A DNA stretch of 34,289 nt from a virus. Numbering within the stretch: position 1 is the stretch's first letter; the number at the start of each line of letters is the position of its first letter. Shown one piece after another: positions 6,427-14,800 of the stretch. Location: IMG/VR virus record IMGVR_UViG_3300044673_000170, positions 1 to 34,289 of that record; one strand, 5' to 3'. The position numbers and the translations under genes were made by a program. Under the pieces are notes generated by a model, which was given only the letters and a program-made list of their open reading frames with translations, searched no databases and had not been told where the DNA came from.

Positions 6427-8004
6427 ATGTCCGACTCGCTGCGCGACAAGCTCCTGCGCACGCGTGCGGGCTACCTCGAAGAGCAGAAGTACCATCGCTT
6501 CCTGCTCGACAGTTACGCCGGCTCCGGCGGCTTCCGCGGCAGGATCAAGCAGTGCGACCACGAACTCGGCTCGGCCGCTACGTGCTACCCGATCGTTCAC
6601 GACACGTACCTCGACCGCTACCCGCGCGAGGACAGCGAGAAGTTCAATCGGCGCATCGAGGTTGCGACGTACCTCAACTTCGTCGAGGCGCTGACCGACC
6701 TCAAGATCGCGTTCATGCTCGCGAAGCCGTTCTCGGTCGAGAACCTTCCCGACTCGGTTCGTGAGTGGCGCCGAAACGTCGACGGCCAGGGCACGACCCT
6801 CGAGCGCATGCGCCAGCGCGTCACGCTCCGCTCTGCTGTCGTTGGCTGGTGTCCGACCGTGGTCGAGATGCCGGATGTTCCCGAGGGCACCGTGACGGCC
6901 GCGCAGGCTCGTGCGGTTGGCGTTACCGGGCCCAAGCTCGTCCCGCTCTTCCCCGCGAACCTGACCGAATGGGAGAGCGAAGACGCGTCGTTCGTCTGGG
7001 CCAAGGTGAAGACGGACCACGTCACTCGGCCGGACCCGCTTGGCGATGAGCGGCGGTTTTCGCGGGTCACGCTGTGGACCTCCGACTCGTTCGCGGTCTA
7101 CGAGATCCCGAGCGAAGGTAACGGCGAACCCACGCTCACGAAGCAGGGCCAGAACCGACTCGGCCAAGTGCCGATCACGATCTGTCGTCAGAAGGAAGCC
7201 CAAGATTCACACATCATCGGCCTCCCGATGCATGGCCAGGTCGCTCTCGTTTCGCGGCGACTGTTCAACCTCTGTTCCGAGCTCGACGAAAACCTCCGCT
7301 CGCACGCGTTCCCGATCCTCGTTCTCGCCCGTCCCATCAGTCAGGTCACTGGCGACACCGAGGAAGAGGACGACCTCACGATCGGCACCGAGAACGCGCT
7401 CGAGCTCGATCAGACGGCCAGCAGGCAACACTATTTCCTCGCCCCGCCCGCCGACATCGCCGCTTCGTTCGAGACGCGCATCGAGGCCACCATCCGCGAA
7501 ATCTACCGGATGGCCCGCACCGAACACGTGCGCCCGTCCGGAGTCGCTGACGCAACGGGCATCGCTCGACGGTACGCCTTCGCCGCGACGAATGCGGCTA
7601 TCGCTTCTTTCGCTGCCAATGTCGCGATCTGGGAAGAGGATACGTACCGCCTCGTCGCGAAGGCGCTGAACGTGCCCGAGGCGCAGATCGACAAGATCCG
7701 CGTCATCGCCCCCACGGACTTCGACGTGGAAGATCTCGACGCCGAGATCAAGCAGGCCCTCGACGCGCTTACGGCTGAGCTCGGCAACACCGCCGGCAAG
7801 GCGATCAAGATGCGCCTCGTTCAGCAGCTACTTCCGAACGTCGAGGACGACACGCTTGCCACGATCGAGGAAGAGCTCGATCAGCAGGCAGTCGAGAAGG
7901 CTTCGATGGCCGCGTTCGCTCAGGATGGTATCGCCGCAGCAGCAGACGCGCAGGCGAACCAGGTCGCGCAGCAGCAACAGCCTCCCGTTCCGCCGGGGCA
8001 GTGA
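6427..8004 (+). CDS. Portal protein
   Basis: A 525-residue protein directly after terL. The N-terminal third contains YLDRYPREDSEKFNRR and FVEALTDLKIAFML, followed by a beta-rich wing (FVWAKVKTDH, RVTLWTSDSFAVYEI). A long helical stem follows, and the Gln-rich C-terminus (QQQQPPVPPGQ) is typical of portals. The dodecamer would form the DNA channel at the capsid vertex. GAGGA lies nine bases before ATG 6427. The gene order terS-terL-portal-MuF-scaffold-capsid gives the assignment more weight than individual motifs. Confidence 0.85.
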   Translation: MSDSLRDKLLRTRAGYLEEQKYHRFLLDSYAGSGGFRGRIKQCDHELGSAATCYPIVHDTYLDRYPREDSEKFNRRIEVATYLNFVEALTDLKIAFMLAKPFSVENLPDSVREWRRNVDGQGTTLERMRQRVTLRSAVVGWCPTVVEMPDVPEGTVTAAQARAVGVTGPKLVPLFPANLTEWESEDASFVWAKVKTDHVTRPDPLGDERRFSRVTLWTSDSFAVYEIPSEGNGEPTLTKQGQNRLGQVPITICRQKEAQDSHIIGLPMHGQVALVSRRLFNLCSELDENLRSHAFPILVLARPISQVTGDTEEEDDLTIGTENALELDQTASRQHYFLAPPADIAASFETRIEATIREIYRMARTEHVRPSGVADATGIARRYAFAATNAAIASFAANVAIWEEDTYRLVAKALNVPEAQIDKIRVIAPTDFDVEDLDAEIKQALDALTAELGNTAGKAIKMRLVQQLLPNVEDDTLATIEEELDQQAVEKASMAAFAQDGIAAAADAQANQVAQQQQPPVPPGQ

Positions 8005-8007
8005 CGC

Positions 8008-9360
8008 ATGACGAGCCGCCGAGCCGTCAACGAGATCGTCAACCGCGTTCGCGACGAGTCCCGCCGCCAGCTCGTGCGGTACGTCGTGAGCACCGAGGCC
8101 GACCTCGATCGCGCATGGGCTCCGATCCTGGAGCGCCTCAAGATGCGCCTTCGGAACGCGCGACCGGCCCAGGTTCAGATCATCATCGACGAGGCCACGC
8201 GCGAGCTTGGACGCATTGCCGTCGAGCACGTGAGCCGGGCGATCCGGCAGACGTCCGAGATGGGCGCCGTTCGGGCCGAGCAGCAACACGTGGCGCTCAC
8301 GGGTCCGACTGGGCCCATGCATGACCCGAGCGCCGTTCTCATCGCAGCGCGCATCTCGGAGCAGCGTGAGCGATTCTTGGCTGCGGCTCGCATTACGGGC
8401 CAGTTCGCGCCGGATCGGGTTCCGTTGTCGTCCAGGCTCTACCGGAACATGGACGAGGTCGGCCGGTCCGCCGGCCGCGTCGTTCGGTCGAGCATCGAAG
8501 CCCGCGAAGGCATCTTCCAGACCGCGGAACGGTTCATCGCCGAGAACGCGACAGAGATGCGCATCCCCGTGCCTCGGTACGCCGAGGAGATTGCGGCGGC
8601 TGCACGGCGCGCTCTGGAGACCGGAGACCGTCGCGAACTGCTCGACACCATCGACCGCCACGTGCGGCAGATGGAACGCCTCGGAGAGGGCGCGGGACGT
8701 CGCGACGGGCTCACCTCGCTCCGTTCCGCCGTCCGCCAGTTCGTGAACGATGTGCAGCGGGCGACCCCAAGGAACATCGACCGCATCGTTCAGCGGCACA
8801 TCGCCGATCGGGCACAGTTCCAAGCTCGACGCATCGCTCGACACGAGACCGTCGAGGCGCACCGACAGAGCTACATAGCGAGCGTCGAGGAGCAGCCGTA
8901 CACGAAGGGGCTGCGTTGGACACTATCGGGCTCGCATCCGACAGAGGATGTCTGCGACCTGTACGCGAACCAGGCGATCGACGGGATGGGGCCCGGCGGG
9001 TACACGCGGGACGACTACCCCGAGACGCCACACCCGAACTGCCTCTGTGTCCCCACGGCCATCTTGGACGAGAGCCACTTCCGCCGGCAGCTCGCACAGC
9101 AGCGCGGAGAGCCCGAGCCGCCACGTAGCTGGGAAGATCCGCGACGCGAGACGGCCACCGATTGGCTCGCACGACAGCCAGCCGCGGCTCGTCAACGACT
9201 GCTCGGTCCGACGCGCGCACGCATCTTCGACCAGAGCGCCTCCGACCGCTCTCGCGTGATCGACGACCGAGGCAATCCCATCCCGGTCCATCAAGTTCTT
9301 GGAACGGAACCGCGCTCGCAATCGAGCGTGACCGTTCCGCTTCGCCGCACGGGCACATGA
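8008..9360 (+). CDS. Minor head protein, Mu gpF/SPP1 gp7 type
   Basis: A 450-residue protein. The characteristic block lies near residues 275-350: RIARHETVEAHRQSY, then WTLSGSHPTEDVCDLY and, after a glycine-rich turn, PHPNCLC. These match the MuF family core (R-x-E ... S-x-x-H-x-x-x-D-x-C ... HP-x-C-x-C). The long N-terminal part is helical. MuF proteins enter the procapsid with the portal and some are ejected into the host; some carry C-terminal effector domains. Here about 100 residues follow the core with no recognised toxin motif. The 90 bases after it (9361-9450) contain nothing I can identify. Confidence 0.88.
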   Translation: MTSRRAVNEIVNRVRDESRRQLVRYVVSTEADLDRAWAPILERLKMRLRNARPAQVQIIIDEATRELGRIAVEHVSRAIRQTSEMGAVRAEQQHVALTGPTGPMHDPSAVLIAARISEQRERFLAAARITGQFAPDRVPLSSRLYRNMDEVGRSAGRVVRSSIEAREGIFQTAERFIAENATEMRIPVPRYAEEIAAAARRALETGDRRELLDTIDRHVRQMERLGEGAGRRDGLTSLRSAVRQFVNDVQRATPRNIDRIVQRHIADRAQFQARRIARHETVEAHRQSYIASVEEQPYTKGLRWTLSGSHPTEDVCDLYANQAIDGMGPGGYTRDDYPETPHPNCLCVPTAILDESHFRRQLAQQRGEPEPPRSWEDPRRETATDWLARQPAAARQRLLGPTRARIFDQSASDRSRVIDDRGNPIPVHQVLGTEPRSQSSVTVPLRRTGT

Positions 9361-9450
9361 CTTAGACCGCTCCGCAGGACTCGCACGCGGAGACACACGG
9401 GATCTCGCGAGGCTCGGCGACCTGGCGCCGCAAATCCACGGGGTCACCAC

Positions 9451-10137
9451 ATGACTGATACCGCATCGGCGGGCGCAGACGCGTCCGCGAGCGCTGGGAC
9501 CAATGCGTCCGCGGCAGAGACGAAGACGTTCACGCAGGAGCAGGTCAACGCGCTGATCGCCCGAGAGCGCAAGTCGCTCGAGGCGAAGATCAAAGCGGAC
9601 AGCGACACGGCCATCGGAGAGCTCCGTTCCAAGCTGGAACAGCTCGAACTCGAAAAGGCTGACGCGGGCAAGTCGGCAGCCGAGAAGGAAAAGGCAGCCG
9701 CAGCACGCCAGCTCGCAACGTACGAGGCCAAGCTCGCGGAGCTTGCGAAGGCGAAGGACGAAGCATCCAGTCTCGCCGCGCAGCAAGCGCAGGCACTTCG
9801 CGACACGAAGGTCGACTACGCGCTCAACTCGCTTCTCGCGACGCACAAGGTGCTTCCCGAGGCGACGCGGTTCGCCCTCAAGGGATTCCGCGACGACGCG
9901 AAGATCGAATACGACGAGACGGGCGCAATCGCAGCCGTCGACGTTCTCGACAAGCGCTTCACCAAGCTCGATGACGCCGTCGCCGAGTGGATGAAGCAGC
10001 ACGGCGCGCTCTTCACTGCGGCTCCGAGTGGCGGAGCTGGCACGCGCGCATCGAACGGGCTCGGGGGCAAGACGCTCTCGAAGCAGTCGACCGAAGACCT
10101 CATCGCGGCAGCCAACGAAATGCGTGGGCGCCGCTGA
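9451..10137 (+). CDS. Capsid scaffold protein
   Basis: A 228-residue protein, very rich in Ala, Lys and Glu. It has a disordered Ala/Ser/Thr start, then FTQEQVNALIARERK, the usual opening of the GP20/DUF4355 scaffold family. A long coiled coil (about residues 35-125) and a C-terminal helical region ending MRGRR follow. The basic C-terminus is a common capsid-binding tail. It lies directly before the major capsid gene, as scaffolds do. A 7-bp hairpin (10146-10163) follows the stop. Confidence 0.87.
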   Translation: MTDTASAGADASASAGTNASAAETKTFTQEQVNALIARERKSLEAKIKADSDTAIGELRSKLEQLELEKADAGKSAAEKEKAAAARQLATYEAKLAELAKAKDEASSLAAQQAQALRDTKVDYALNSLLATHKVLPEATRFALKGFRDDAKIEYDETGAIAAVDVLDKRFTKLDDAVAEWMKQHGALFTAAPSGGAGTRASNGLGGKTLSKQSTEDLIAAANEMRGRR

Positions 10138-10145
10138 AGTTCCCG

Positions 10146-10163
10146 CACCGCGCTGTCGCGGTG
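10146..10163 (+). promoter_or_regulatory. Intercistronic hairpin between scaffold and capsid genes
   Basis: CACCGCG, loop CTGT, CGCGGTG: a perfect 7-bp stem eight bases after the scaffold stop. No T-run follows, so it is not a typical terminator. It could protect or process the mRNA and set the capsid-to-scaffold ratio, which is inference. The capsid ribosome-binding site (AGGAG, about 10188-10192) lies downstream of it. Confidence 0.45.
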
Positions 10164-10200
10164 ACGGATTCACCACCCGGCAGCAGCAGGAGATACAACC

Positions 10201-11442
10201 ATGGCACTCACGATCGCACAGGCGATGGAGGCGTCGCAGAACCCCTATCAGACGGCGATGTTCCGTCAGATCGCGACCTCCGATTACATGTTCTCGATGA
10301 TCCCGTTCGTCCCCAAGGCGGGCGAGGGATTCTCGTTCGAGCGCGAGGTCAGCAACGGATCGTTCGCGTCGATCGCTCCAGGCGGATCGGTCTCGGAGAG
10401 CACGGGCCGCACCGAGAAGGTCACGGTCAGCAACCGTGAGTTCGCGGCCGACTTCTACATCCCGAACTTCGCCCAGTCACTCATGAGCGATCGCGTCTCG
10501 CAGATCGAACAGCAGACGATGATGAAGCTCAAGGCGGCCGGCCTTGCGCTCTCCGCGAAGATGATCACCGGCTCGTCGATCTCGACGACGTTCACGTCGG
10601 AGGCGTTCCAGTCGGGCGCGTACGTCGACGCGCTCGTGCAGGCGTCGCCGTTCATCCGCGAGCGCAACGGAGCTGGCGAGCTCAAGTACACGCACAGCGG
10701 GACGCTCCTCCAGTTCCGAGCTCCCGGCGACCCGGACTTCGGAACGGCTGTCGCGTGCGCCGCGGACGGCAATTACACGCTCGCGTCGTACGACCCGAGC
10801 AAGTGGATCACCGTCACGCTCGACGTGTCGGACGCGACCGCCGACGCGATCCGCCGCATCGAGTTCACGGCGACCAACGACTTCGATGGTCTCCAGTATC
10901 AGGTGACGAGCGGCCAGACCCGCGACGCATCGAGCAGCGCTGGCGACGCGCTCTCGCTGCCGATCTTGGAAGAGCTCATCGATGCGGTGAAGAATCGCAG
11001 CGGGCAGCTCGCGTTCGTCATGAACTCGAAGCTTCGCCGCAAGTACACGGCCCTCGTCCGTGCGGCCGGTGGCACGCCGCCCGACTTCATCATGGACGGC
11101 CCGCTCGGGAAGTTCACGCTGCCGTCGTTCAACGGGATCCCCATCCTCGTGAACGACAACATCCCGTCGACCGAGACGGGCGCGTCGAGCGGAACCACGC
11201 TCTCCAGCGTCTACCTCGCGAACTTCGGGCCCGGCGACGGCGTCTACATGGCGGCGTTCGGCGGAGGCTCGCAGCAGGTCCAGGCGGACCCGCGCGACAC
11301 CACGGTGCTCGGATTCCAGATCCTGGAGCTCGGGCAGAAGCAGGGCGAGTCGAAGCTCGGCCGACGCCTGCTGTGGTTCGGAGCGATGTGCTGCGGTTCC
11401 GACCTCAGCCTCGCGCGCGCCAAGCGCATCGTCACCGCCTGA
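10201..11442 (+). CDS. Major capsid protein (HK97-type fold)
   Basis: A 413-residue protein with a strong ribosome-binding site (AGGAG before ATG 10201). The N-terminal region and E-loop-like segment (VPKAGEGFSFEREVSNG) lead to the core (SLMSDRVSQIEQQTMMKLKAAG), which is the long spine helix. The A-domain end includes KLRRKYTALVRAAGG ... GKFTLPSFNGIPILVNDNIP ... SVYLANFGPGDGVYMA, the usual HK97-fold capsid signature of an end-of-family receptor-like I-L-V-N-D segment. It forms the shell. Codon use is the most biased in the window, as expected for a highly expressed gene. No cleavage site is evident. Confidence 0.9.
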   Translation: MALTIAQAMEASQNPYQTAMFRQIATSDYMFSMIPFVPKAGEGFSFEREVSNGSFASIAPGGSVSESTGRTEKVTVSNREFAADFYIPNFAQSLMSDRVSQIEQQTMMKLKAAGLALSAKMITGSSISTTFTSEAFQSGAYVDALVQASPFIRERNGAGELKYTHSGTLLQFRAPGDPDFGTAVACAADGNYTLASYDPSKWITVTLDVSDATADAIRRIEFTATNDFDGLQYQVTSGQTRDASSSAGDALSLPILEELIDAVKNRSGQLAFVMNSKLRRKYTALVRAAGGTPPDFIMDGPLGKFTLPSFNGIPILVNDNIPSTETGASSGTTLSSVYLANFGPGDGVYMAAFGGGSQQVQADPRDTTVLGFQILELGQKQGESKLGRRLLWFGAMCCGSDLSLARAKRIVTA

Positions 11443-11456
11443 TTCGGAGCCGACGC

Positions 11457-11960
11457 ATGATCAACCACGACCAATTGCCTCGTGACGGCAACGGCATCGC
11501 GCAGGGCGCATGGCGCATTCTGCACGATGACCCGACCTACCACGGCGCTCTCGGCATCTACGAGATGCGCAACGGTGAGTCCACGTCACCAGCATGCGGT
11601 CGTGCGCTGGTCTGCACGATCGGCGAATACGGATCGCGCCTGTACCTGGAACCGTGGGGCGAGCTGCCGGAGGGATTCGTCCTGCCGGAGCTCGTGTCCG
11701 CGACCGTTCCGGAGTCGGCGCACTCGCACTTCCAGCCCTGCCCGTGGCGCCACGTCGCTCCCGTCGTCGCGAAGGCGATGGAGATTGAGCCCGAGCCGCA
11801 CGATGGCACGGTGGTCACCGCAGAGGCCCGCGACGACCTCGACGCGATGGGCCTCGAAGACCTCCGCGCAATCGCCGCGCTTCACGAAGTCGCCATCGAT
11901 GGCCGATGGCGCGAACCGCGACTCCGGGAGGCGCTCCGAAGCGCCGGGATCAAGGGCTGA
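11457..11960 (+). CDS. HeH/SAP-like domain head protein, Mu gp35-like position (167 aa)
   Basis: ATG 11457 is chosen, since the long frame upstream lies within the capsid gene. The N-terminal two thirds is mixed and unrecognised, with PCPWRHVAPVVAKAM around residue 100. The C-terminal 40 residues, MGLEDLRAIAALHEVAIDGR and then PRLREALRSAG, fit the helix-extended-loop-helix (HeH/SAP-like) pattern seen at the C-terminus of Mu gp35-type proteins that follow the capsid gene. Such domains bind nucleic acid. A role in the head or at the head-tail joint is inferred from position only. Confidence 0.6.
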   Translation: MINHDQLPRDGNGIAQGAWRILHDDPTYHGALGIYEMRNGESTSPACGRALVCTIGEYGSRLYLEPWGELPEGFVLPELVSATVPESAHSHFQPCPWRHVAPVVAKAMEIEPEPHDGTVVTAEARDDLDAMGLEDLRAIAALHEVAIDGRWREPRLREALRSAGIKG

Positions 11961-11963
11961 GCC

Positions 11964-12323
11964 ATGTCTCTCGTTGTTATCGGAAACACCGTGTGGGCCG
12001 ACCGCGACCCGACGCAGTACGACGATCTCGAATCGTTCGGATACGCGAAGGGGACGCAGTGGCGCAACGCGTCGAGCGGCGTGATGTTCCTATGCCTCAA
12101 CGAGACTCCGAACAACGCATCATGGGCCGAGTTCGCGACGGTCATCAAGAACACGTCGACCGATGCGGCGCCGACCGTCGACGACGACGTGACCGCCGGT
12201 TACTCCCGCTTCTCGCGGTGGCACAACACCGACGGCACGAACGGGCTCGACATCTACGAGTGCTCGGACCCAACCGAAGGCGCCGCGGTCTGGACGCTCA
12301 TCTACGAGACGCCCGCTCCCTGA
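11964..12323 (+). CDS. Two-repeat decoration/fibre-like protein (119 aa)
   Basis: The protein consists of two similar halves. Each has D-x5-GY-x-x-G/S-x-x-W-x-N-x-x-x-G-x-x-x-F/Y-x-C and a terminal A-x-W: FGYAKGTQWRNASSGVMFLC in the first and TAGYSRFSRWHNTDGTNGLDIYEC in the second. This motif is common in phage fibre and head-fibre proteins. It is placed just after the capsid genes, so it may decorate the head. It starts four bases after the preceding stop. Assignment to a named family is not possible from sequence alone. Confidence 0.6.
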   Translation: MSLVVIGNTVWADRDPTQYDDLESFGYAKGTQWRNASSGVMFLCLNETPNNASWAEFATVIKNTSTDAAPTVDDDVTAGYSRFSRWHNTDGTNGLDIYECSDPTEGAAVWTLIYETPAP

Positions 12324-12326
12324 GCC

Positions 12327-12818
12327 ATGGCCGGAAACGAGTTCACCATCGACCTTGGCGCGTTCGAGGGCATGCTGTCGCGTGCCGATACGAATGCGCG
12401 CGTGGCGTTCGAGCTTGGTCTCGATGCGATGGTGACCGAGGCGAAGCGACTCGCGCCGAAGAACAAGAGCGTCCTCGCGAACTCTATCAAGCGCGGAGAA
12501 GTCACCGGCAACCTCGGGACGGGCATGGTCGGCGACATGACCGCGAGCGCTCCTGGTGCTGAGGCGCAGGAGTTTGGCTCCGGCCTGCATGGTGAGCGTG
12601 GCGCGAAGTACCCGATCCGACCGAAGAAGGTTCGCGCGCTGAAGATCCCGATTCAGGGTTCGATCGCTGGCGGCGACGCCGGATTTCGGTTCTTCGGTAA
12701 GGTTATGCACCCCGGCGTGCAGGCGCGGCACTACCTGAGCGGCGGCGTCGAAGCGAAGCTCGATGTGCTTACGGCCGAGCTTTCGGCCGCGGTCGGAAAG
12801 TCCGTGGAGTCCAAGTGA
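12327..12818 (+). CDS. HK97 gp10-like head-tail connector/tail completion protein (163 aa)
   Basis: The features seen are AKRLAPKNKSVLANSIKRG near residue 40, then a glycine-rich AEAQEFGSGLHGE, and PIRPKKVRALKIP. This is the typical order of the HK97 gp10 family (A-P-x-x-x-G-x-L-x-x-S-I ... E-x-G-T ... P-x-x-x-x-A-L). Members join the neck to the tail. The C-terminus reads HPGVQARHYL, again as in the family. It starts with ATG 12327, four bases after the previous stop, and its end overlaps the next GTG by four bases. Confidence 0.8.
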   Translation: MAGNEFTIDLGAFEGMLSRADTNARVAFELGLDAMVTEAKRLAPKNKSVLANSIKRGEVTGNLGTGMVGDMTASAPGAEAQEFGSGLHGERGAKYPIRPKKVRALKIPIQGSIAGGDAGFRFFGKVMHPGVQARHYLSGGVEAKLDVLTAELSAAVGKSVESK

Positions 12819-13234
12819 CCATCGACGTCGACAGCGTTCTGACCGACGTCGATCTCAACACGTGGCTCGGCGGTCAGGGCACGGGCGCGACCAACCTGAA
12901 GCCCAAGGCGTGGCCTTCGCTGAAGCCAGCGCGCGACCATGCGCTCGCGGAGACGCTCCGCATCCTCGGCAACGCGCACCCTTCGATCGCCGAAACGGAC
13001 ATCGTCGACACGTCGAAGCTCGAGCACGCAGTGAAGCTCGGCTCTGCGGCGCGTCTGTACGAGCTCGCCATCACGAACGCGGCTGATGCGAGCGTGTTCT
13101 ATGCGATGGAAAAGAAGTACCGGACGCAGTTCGAGGACGAGGTCCGGCGGCTCGCGGACGAGATCAACCGGTGCCGGCTCATCGTCGATCCGAAGCGTCG
13201 CAGCCGTCGCGTTGTGAGCTTCAGTAGGCGCTGA
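12815..13234 (+). CDS. Head-tail connector-like protein, Mu gp36-like position (139 aa)
   Basis: GTG 12815 overlaps the preceding stop. The product is helical (ARDHALAETLRILG, EHAVKLGSAARLYELAIT, KYRTQFEDEVRRLADEINR) and ends in a basic tail KRRSRRVVSFSRR. Gp36/gp6-type connector proteins are helical and of this size, and the position between the gp10-like and terminator-like genes fits. No diagnostic motif was found, so the call rests mainly on position. Confidence 0.6.
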   Translation: MTIDVDSVLTDVDLNTWLGGQGTGATNLKPKAWPSLKPARDHALAETLRILGNAHPSIAETDIVDTSKLEHAVKLGSAARLYELAITNAADASVFYAMEKKYRTQFEDEVRRLADEINRCRLIVDPKRRSRRVVSFSRR

Positions 13235-13855
13235 ATGGAACCGTCGTACGACGAGCAGAGCGACGAGCAGATCGACGCGATTGCGTATCTGCTGGCGGAG
13301 AGCCTTCGAGCCAAGTTCGGGCCCGACATTATCGCCAAGGTCTACACGTGGCCTGTGCGGCTCGACCTGGCGCCGATGATTCAGTTCCCATGCCTCGTGG
13401 TCTATCGCGACTCGGACCGGCAGGAAGTCGCCAGCCAGGACGAGGACGTCGAGACGATGACGGTGCGCGTCGACTACTACGCGCCGAAGACACCTCTCGA
13501 TCGCATCGAGTTGCGATGGCCGGTCCTACGCAACGTCTGGAAGTGGTGCATTGGCATCCTGCGGATGGGCCGCGATCCGGAAGTGGATGATGGCGACCGC
13601 ATCCTTGATGCCGCCGACATCGATGCGCCATCGCTGGCCGTCGGAACCGCTCGCTACCTCATCGCGCCGGCCGACTCGGACTTCGCGATGCCGTGCTTTC
13701 AAGCGTCGGTAACGCTCACGTCTACCAAGCTCTTCGAGGATCTGTTCGAGGATGGCGTCGCCATCTCACGGATCCACACGACAGCGATGAGCGACGGGTC
13801 CGCAGACGCCGATCCCGACGAAGTAGACCGCGCTTTCGACGCGGACATCACCTGA
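13235..13855 (+). CDS. Tail terminator-like protein, Mu gp37-like position (206 aa)
   Basis: The start codon follows the previous stop immediately (TGAATG). After a helix (DAIAYLLAESLRAKFG), FPCLVVYRDS and TVRVDYYAPKTPLDR form beta strands, an alpha-beta order found in tail terminators. The C-terminal part is acidic. In Mu the gene just before the gp38 (DUF2635) gene encodes the terminator, which caps the tail at its head-proximal end. The assignment depends on synteny. Confidence 0.55.
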   Translation: MEPSYDEQSDEQIDAIAYLLAESLRAKFGPDIIAKVYTWPVRLDLAPMIQFPCLVVYRDSDRQEVASQDEDVETMTVRVDYYAPKTPLDRIELRWPVLRNVWKWCIGILRMGRDPEVDDGDRILDAADIDAPSLAVGTARYLIAPADSDFAMPCFQASVTLTSTKLFEDLFEDGVAISRIHTTAMSDGSADADPDEVDRAFDADIT

Positions 13856-13863
13856 GGGCTTCC

Positions 13864-14190
13864 ATGATCGGACAGCGAATGCGCGCGGTTCCGCGCGACG
13901 GCGCACACGTGCGTGACCCGAGGACGAACGAGCAGATCCCGCCGGATGGCAAGGTCGTGCTCGTCGATGTGTTTTGGGCGCGGCGCCTGATCGCTGGCGA
14001 AGTCGATCTCCTTCCGCTCGCAAAGAGCCAGGAGAAGCGGATCGACATTCAAACCGAAGCCGTTCTGCTTCCCGAGGTCTTCGCCGTGAAGGCGGACGCT
14101 GGCGATTCCGCTCCCGCCGATGAGGCAGGCGAGCCCGAGCAACCCATCACCCGCTCGCACCGTCGGCGGAAGGAAAGCGCGAACGACTAG
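13864..14190 (+). CDS. DUF2635-like protein (Mu gp38 type, 108 aa)
   Basis: Begins MIGQRMRAVPRDGAHVRDP, then PPDGKVVLVDVFWARRLIAGEVDL. The pattern M-R-x-x-P-x-x-G-x-x-V-x-D-P ... L-P-x-x-G-x-x-V ... Y/F-W-x-R-R-L-x-x-G-D-V matches DUF2635, a small protein encoded before the sheath in Mu-like phages. The C-terminal half is an acidic linker followed by a basic tail (RSHRRRKESAND), longer than the usual family size. Its role in the tail is not established. The last four bases overlap the end of the antisense HNH gene. Confidence 0.75.
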   Translation: MIGQRMRAVPRDGAHVRDPRTNEQIPPDGKVVLVDVFWARRLIAGEVDLLPLAKSQEKRIDIQTEAVLLPEVFAVKADAGDSAPADEAGEPEQPITRSHRRRKESAND

Positions 14191-14714
14191 GCGACATGCT
14201 TCCATCGTTCGCGACGCAGGATCCTGCAAACAAGAGACTGCGAGATGCCAAACATGGCGGCGATTTGTGACTGGCTAAAGGCGCCGCGTGTATATGCCGA
14301 ATGAATCCAACGAACGTTGTCGTCGTTGAGTTTGGCCTTGCTGTTCCTGGTGCCACGCGAATGACGATCCTTTGCGATCGCGTCACGTCTGTTCGCCTCA
14401 TCGTCACCAAGGAATAGATGGTCTGGGCGAACGCAGGCGGGATTGTCGCACTGATGAAGCACGTGCATTCCCGCCGGAATTGTCCCGTTGGCAATCGTCC
14501 ACGAAAAGCGATGCGTCACCTCACGACGAGATGACCCGTCGCTGTTGGATCCAACAGCGATCCATCCGTAACCAAACCGGTGGCAGCTCCCTGTCCACAC
14601 CCAGCATGGACCAAGTTCTTCACGGACCAATGGACCATCTCGGTTGACCTTCTCCCAGAACCGTTCCTCCGCTGGCCTGGGTTTTGGTCCGCGAGAATGC
14701 GCGCTCTTGTCCAT
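14187..14714 (-). CDS. Free-standing HNH homing endonuclease with C-terminal HTH
   Basis: A 175-residue protein on the strand opposite to its neighbours. The core RFWEKVNRDGPLVREELGPCWVW is followed by HRFSW, then HQCDNPACVRPDHLFLGDDEAN. This is the HNH_3 type, with the H, the C-x3-C pair and the RPDHL segment. The C-terminus SQSQIAAMFGISQSLVCRIL is a helix-turn-helix, probably for DNA recognition. The start is ATG 14714 (AGGAG just upstream); a longer frame to 14807 is less likely. The gene is visibly less GC-rich than the tail genes around it. It is related to the gene at 22608-23168. Confidence 0.88.
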   Translation of the reverse strand: MDKSAHSRGPKPRPAEERFWEKVNRDGPLVREELGPCWVWTGSCHRFGYGWIAVGSNSDGSSRREVTHRFSWTIANGTIPAGMHVLHQCDNPACVRPDHLFLGDDEANRRDAIAKDRHSRGTRNSKAKLNDDNVRWIHSAYTRGAFSQSQIAAMFGISQSLVCRILRRERWKHVA

Positions 14715-14719
14715 TACCT

Positions 14720-14735
14720 GCTCCTGAAATGGAGC
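14720..14735 (-). promoter_or_regulatory. Hairpin covering the HNH ribosome-binding site
   Basis: On the minus strand GCTCC, loop ATTTCA, GGAGC forms a 5-bp stem that places the AGGAG Shine-Dalgarno of the HNH gene in its 3' arm. Such sequestering hairpins hold down translation of phage T4 homing endonucleases. Whether it does so here is inference. Confidence 0.45.
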
Positions 14736-14800
14736 AATTCTAGCAGTCAATCCAGGGCGATGCCCATCGAATCGGCGGGTGTTCCGCCTGGAGGTACAAC

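Noticed and set aside
10146-10163. Terminator call for the scaffold-capsid hairpin
   Set aside because: No T-run follows the stem, and stopping transcription before the capsid gene would make no sense.
8923-10176. Antisense frame of 417 codons opposite the minor head and scaffold genes
   Set aside because: Spans two sense genes and their gap, shows no conserved pattern, and has no plausible start.
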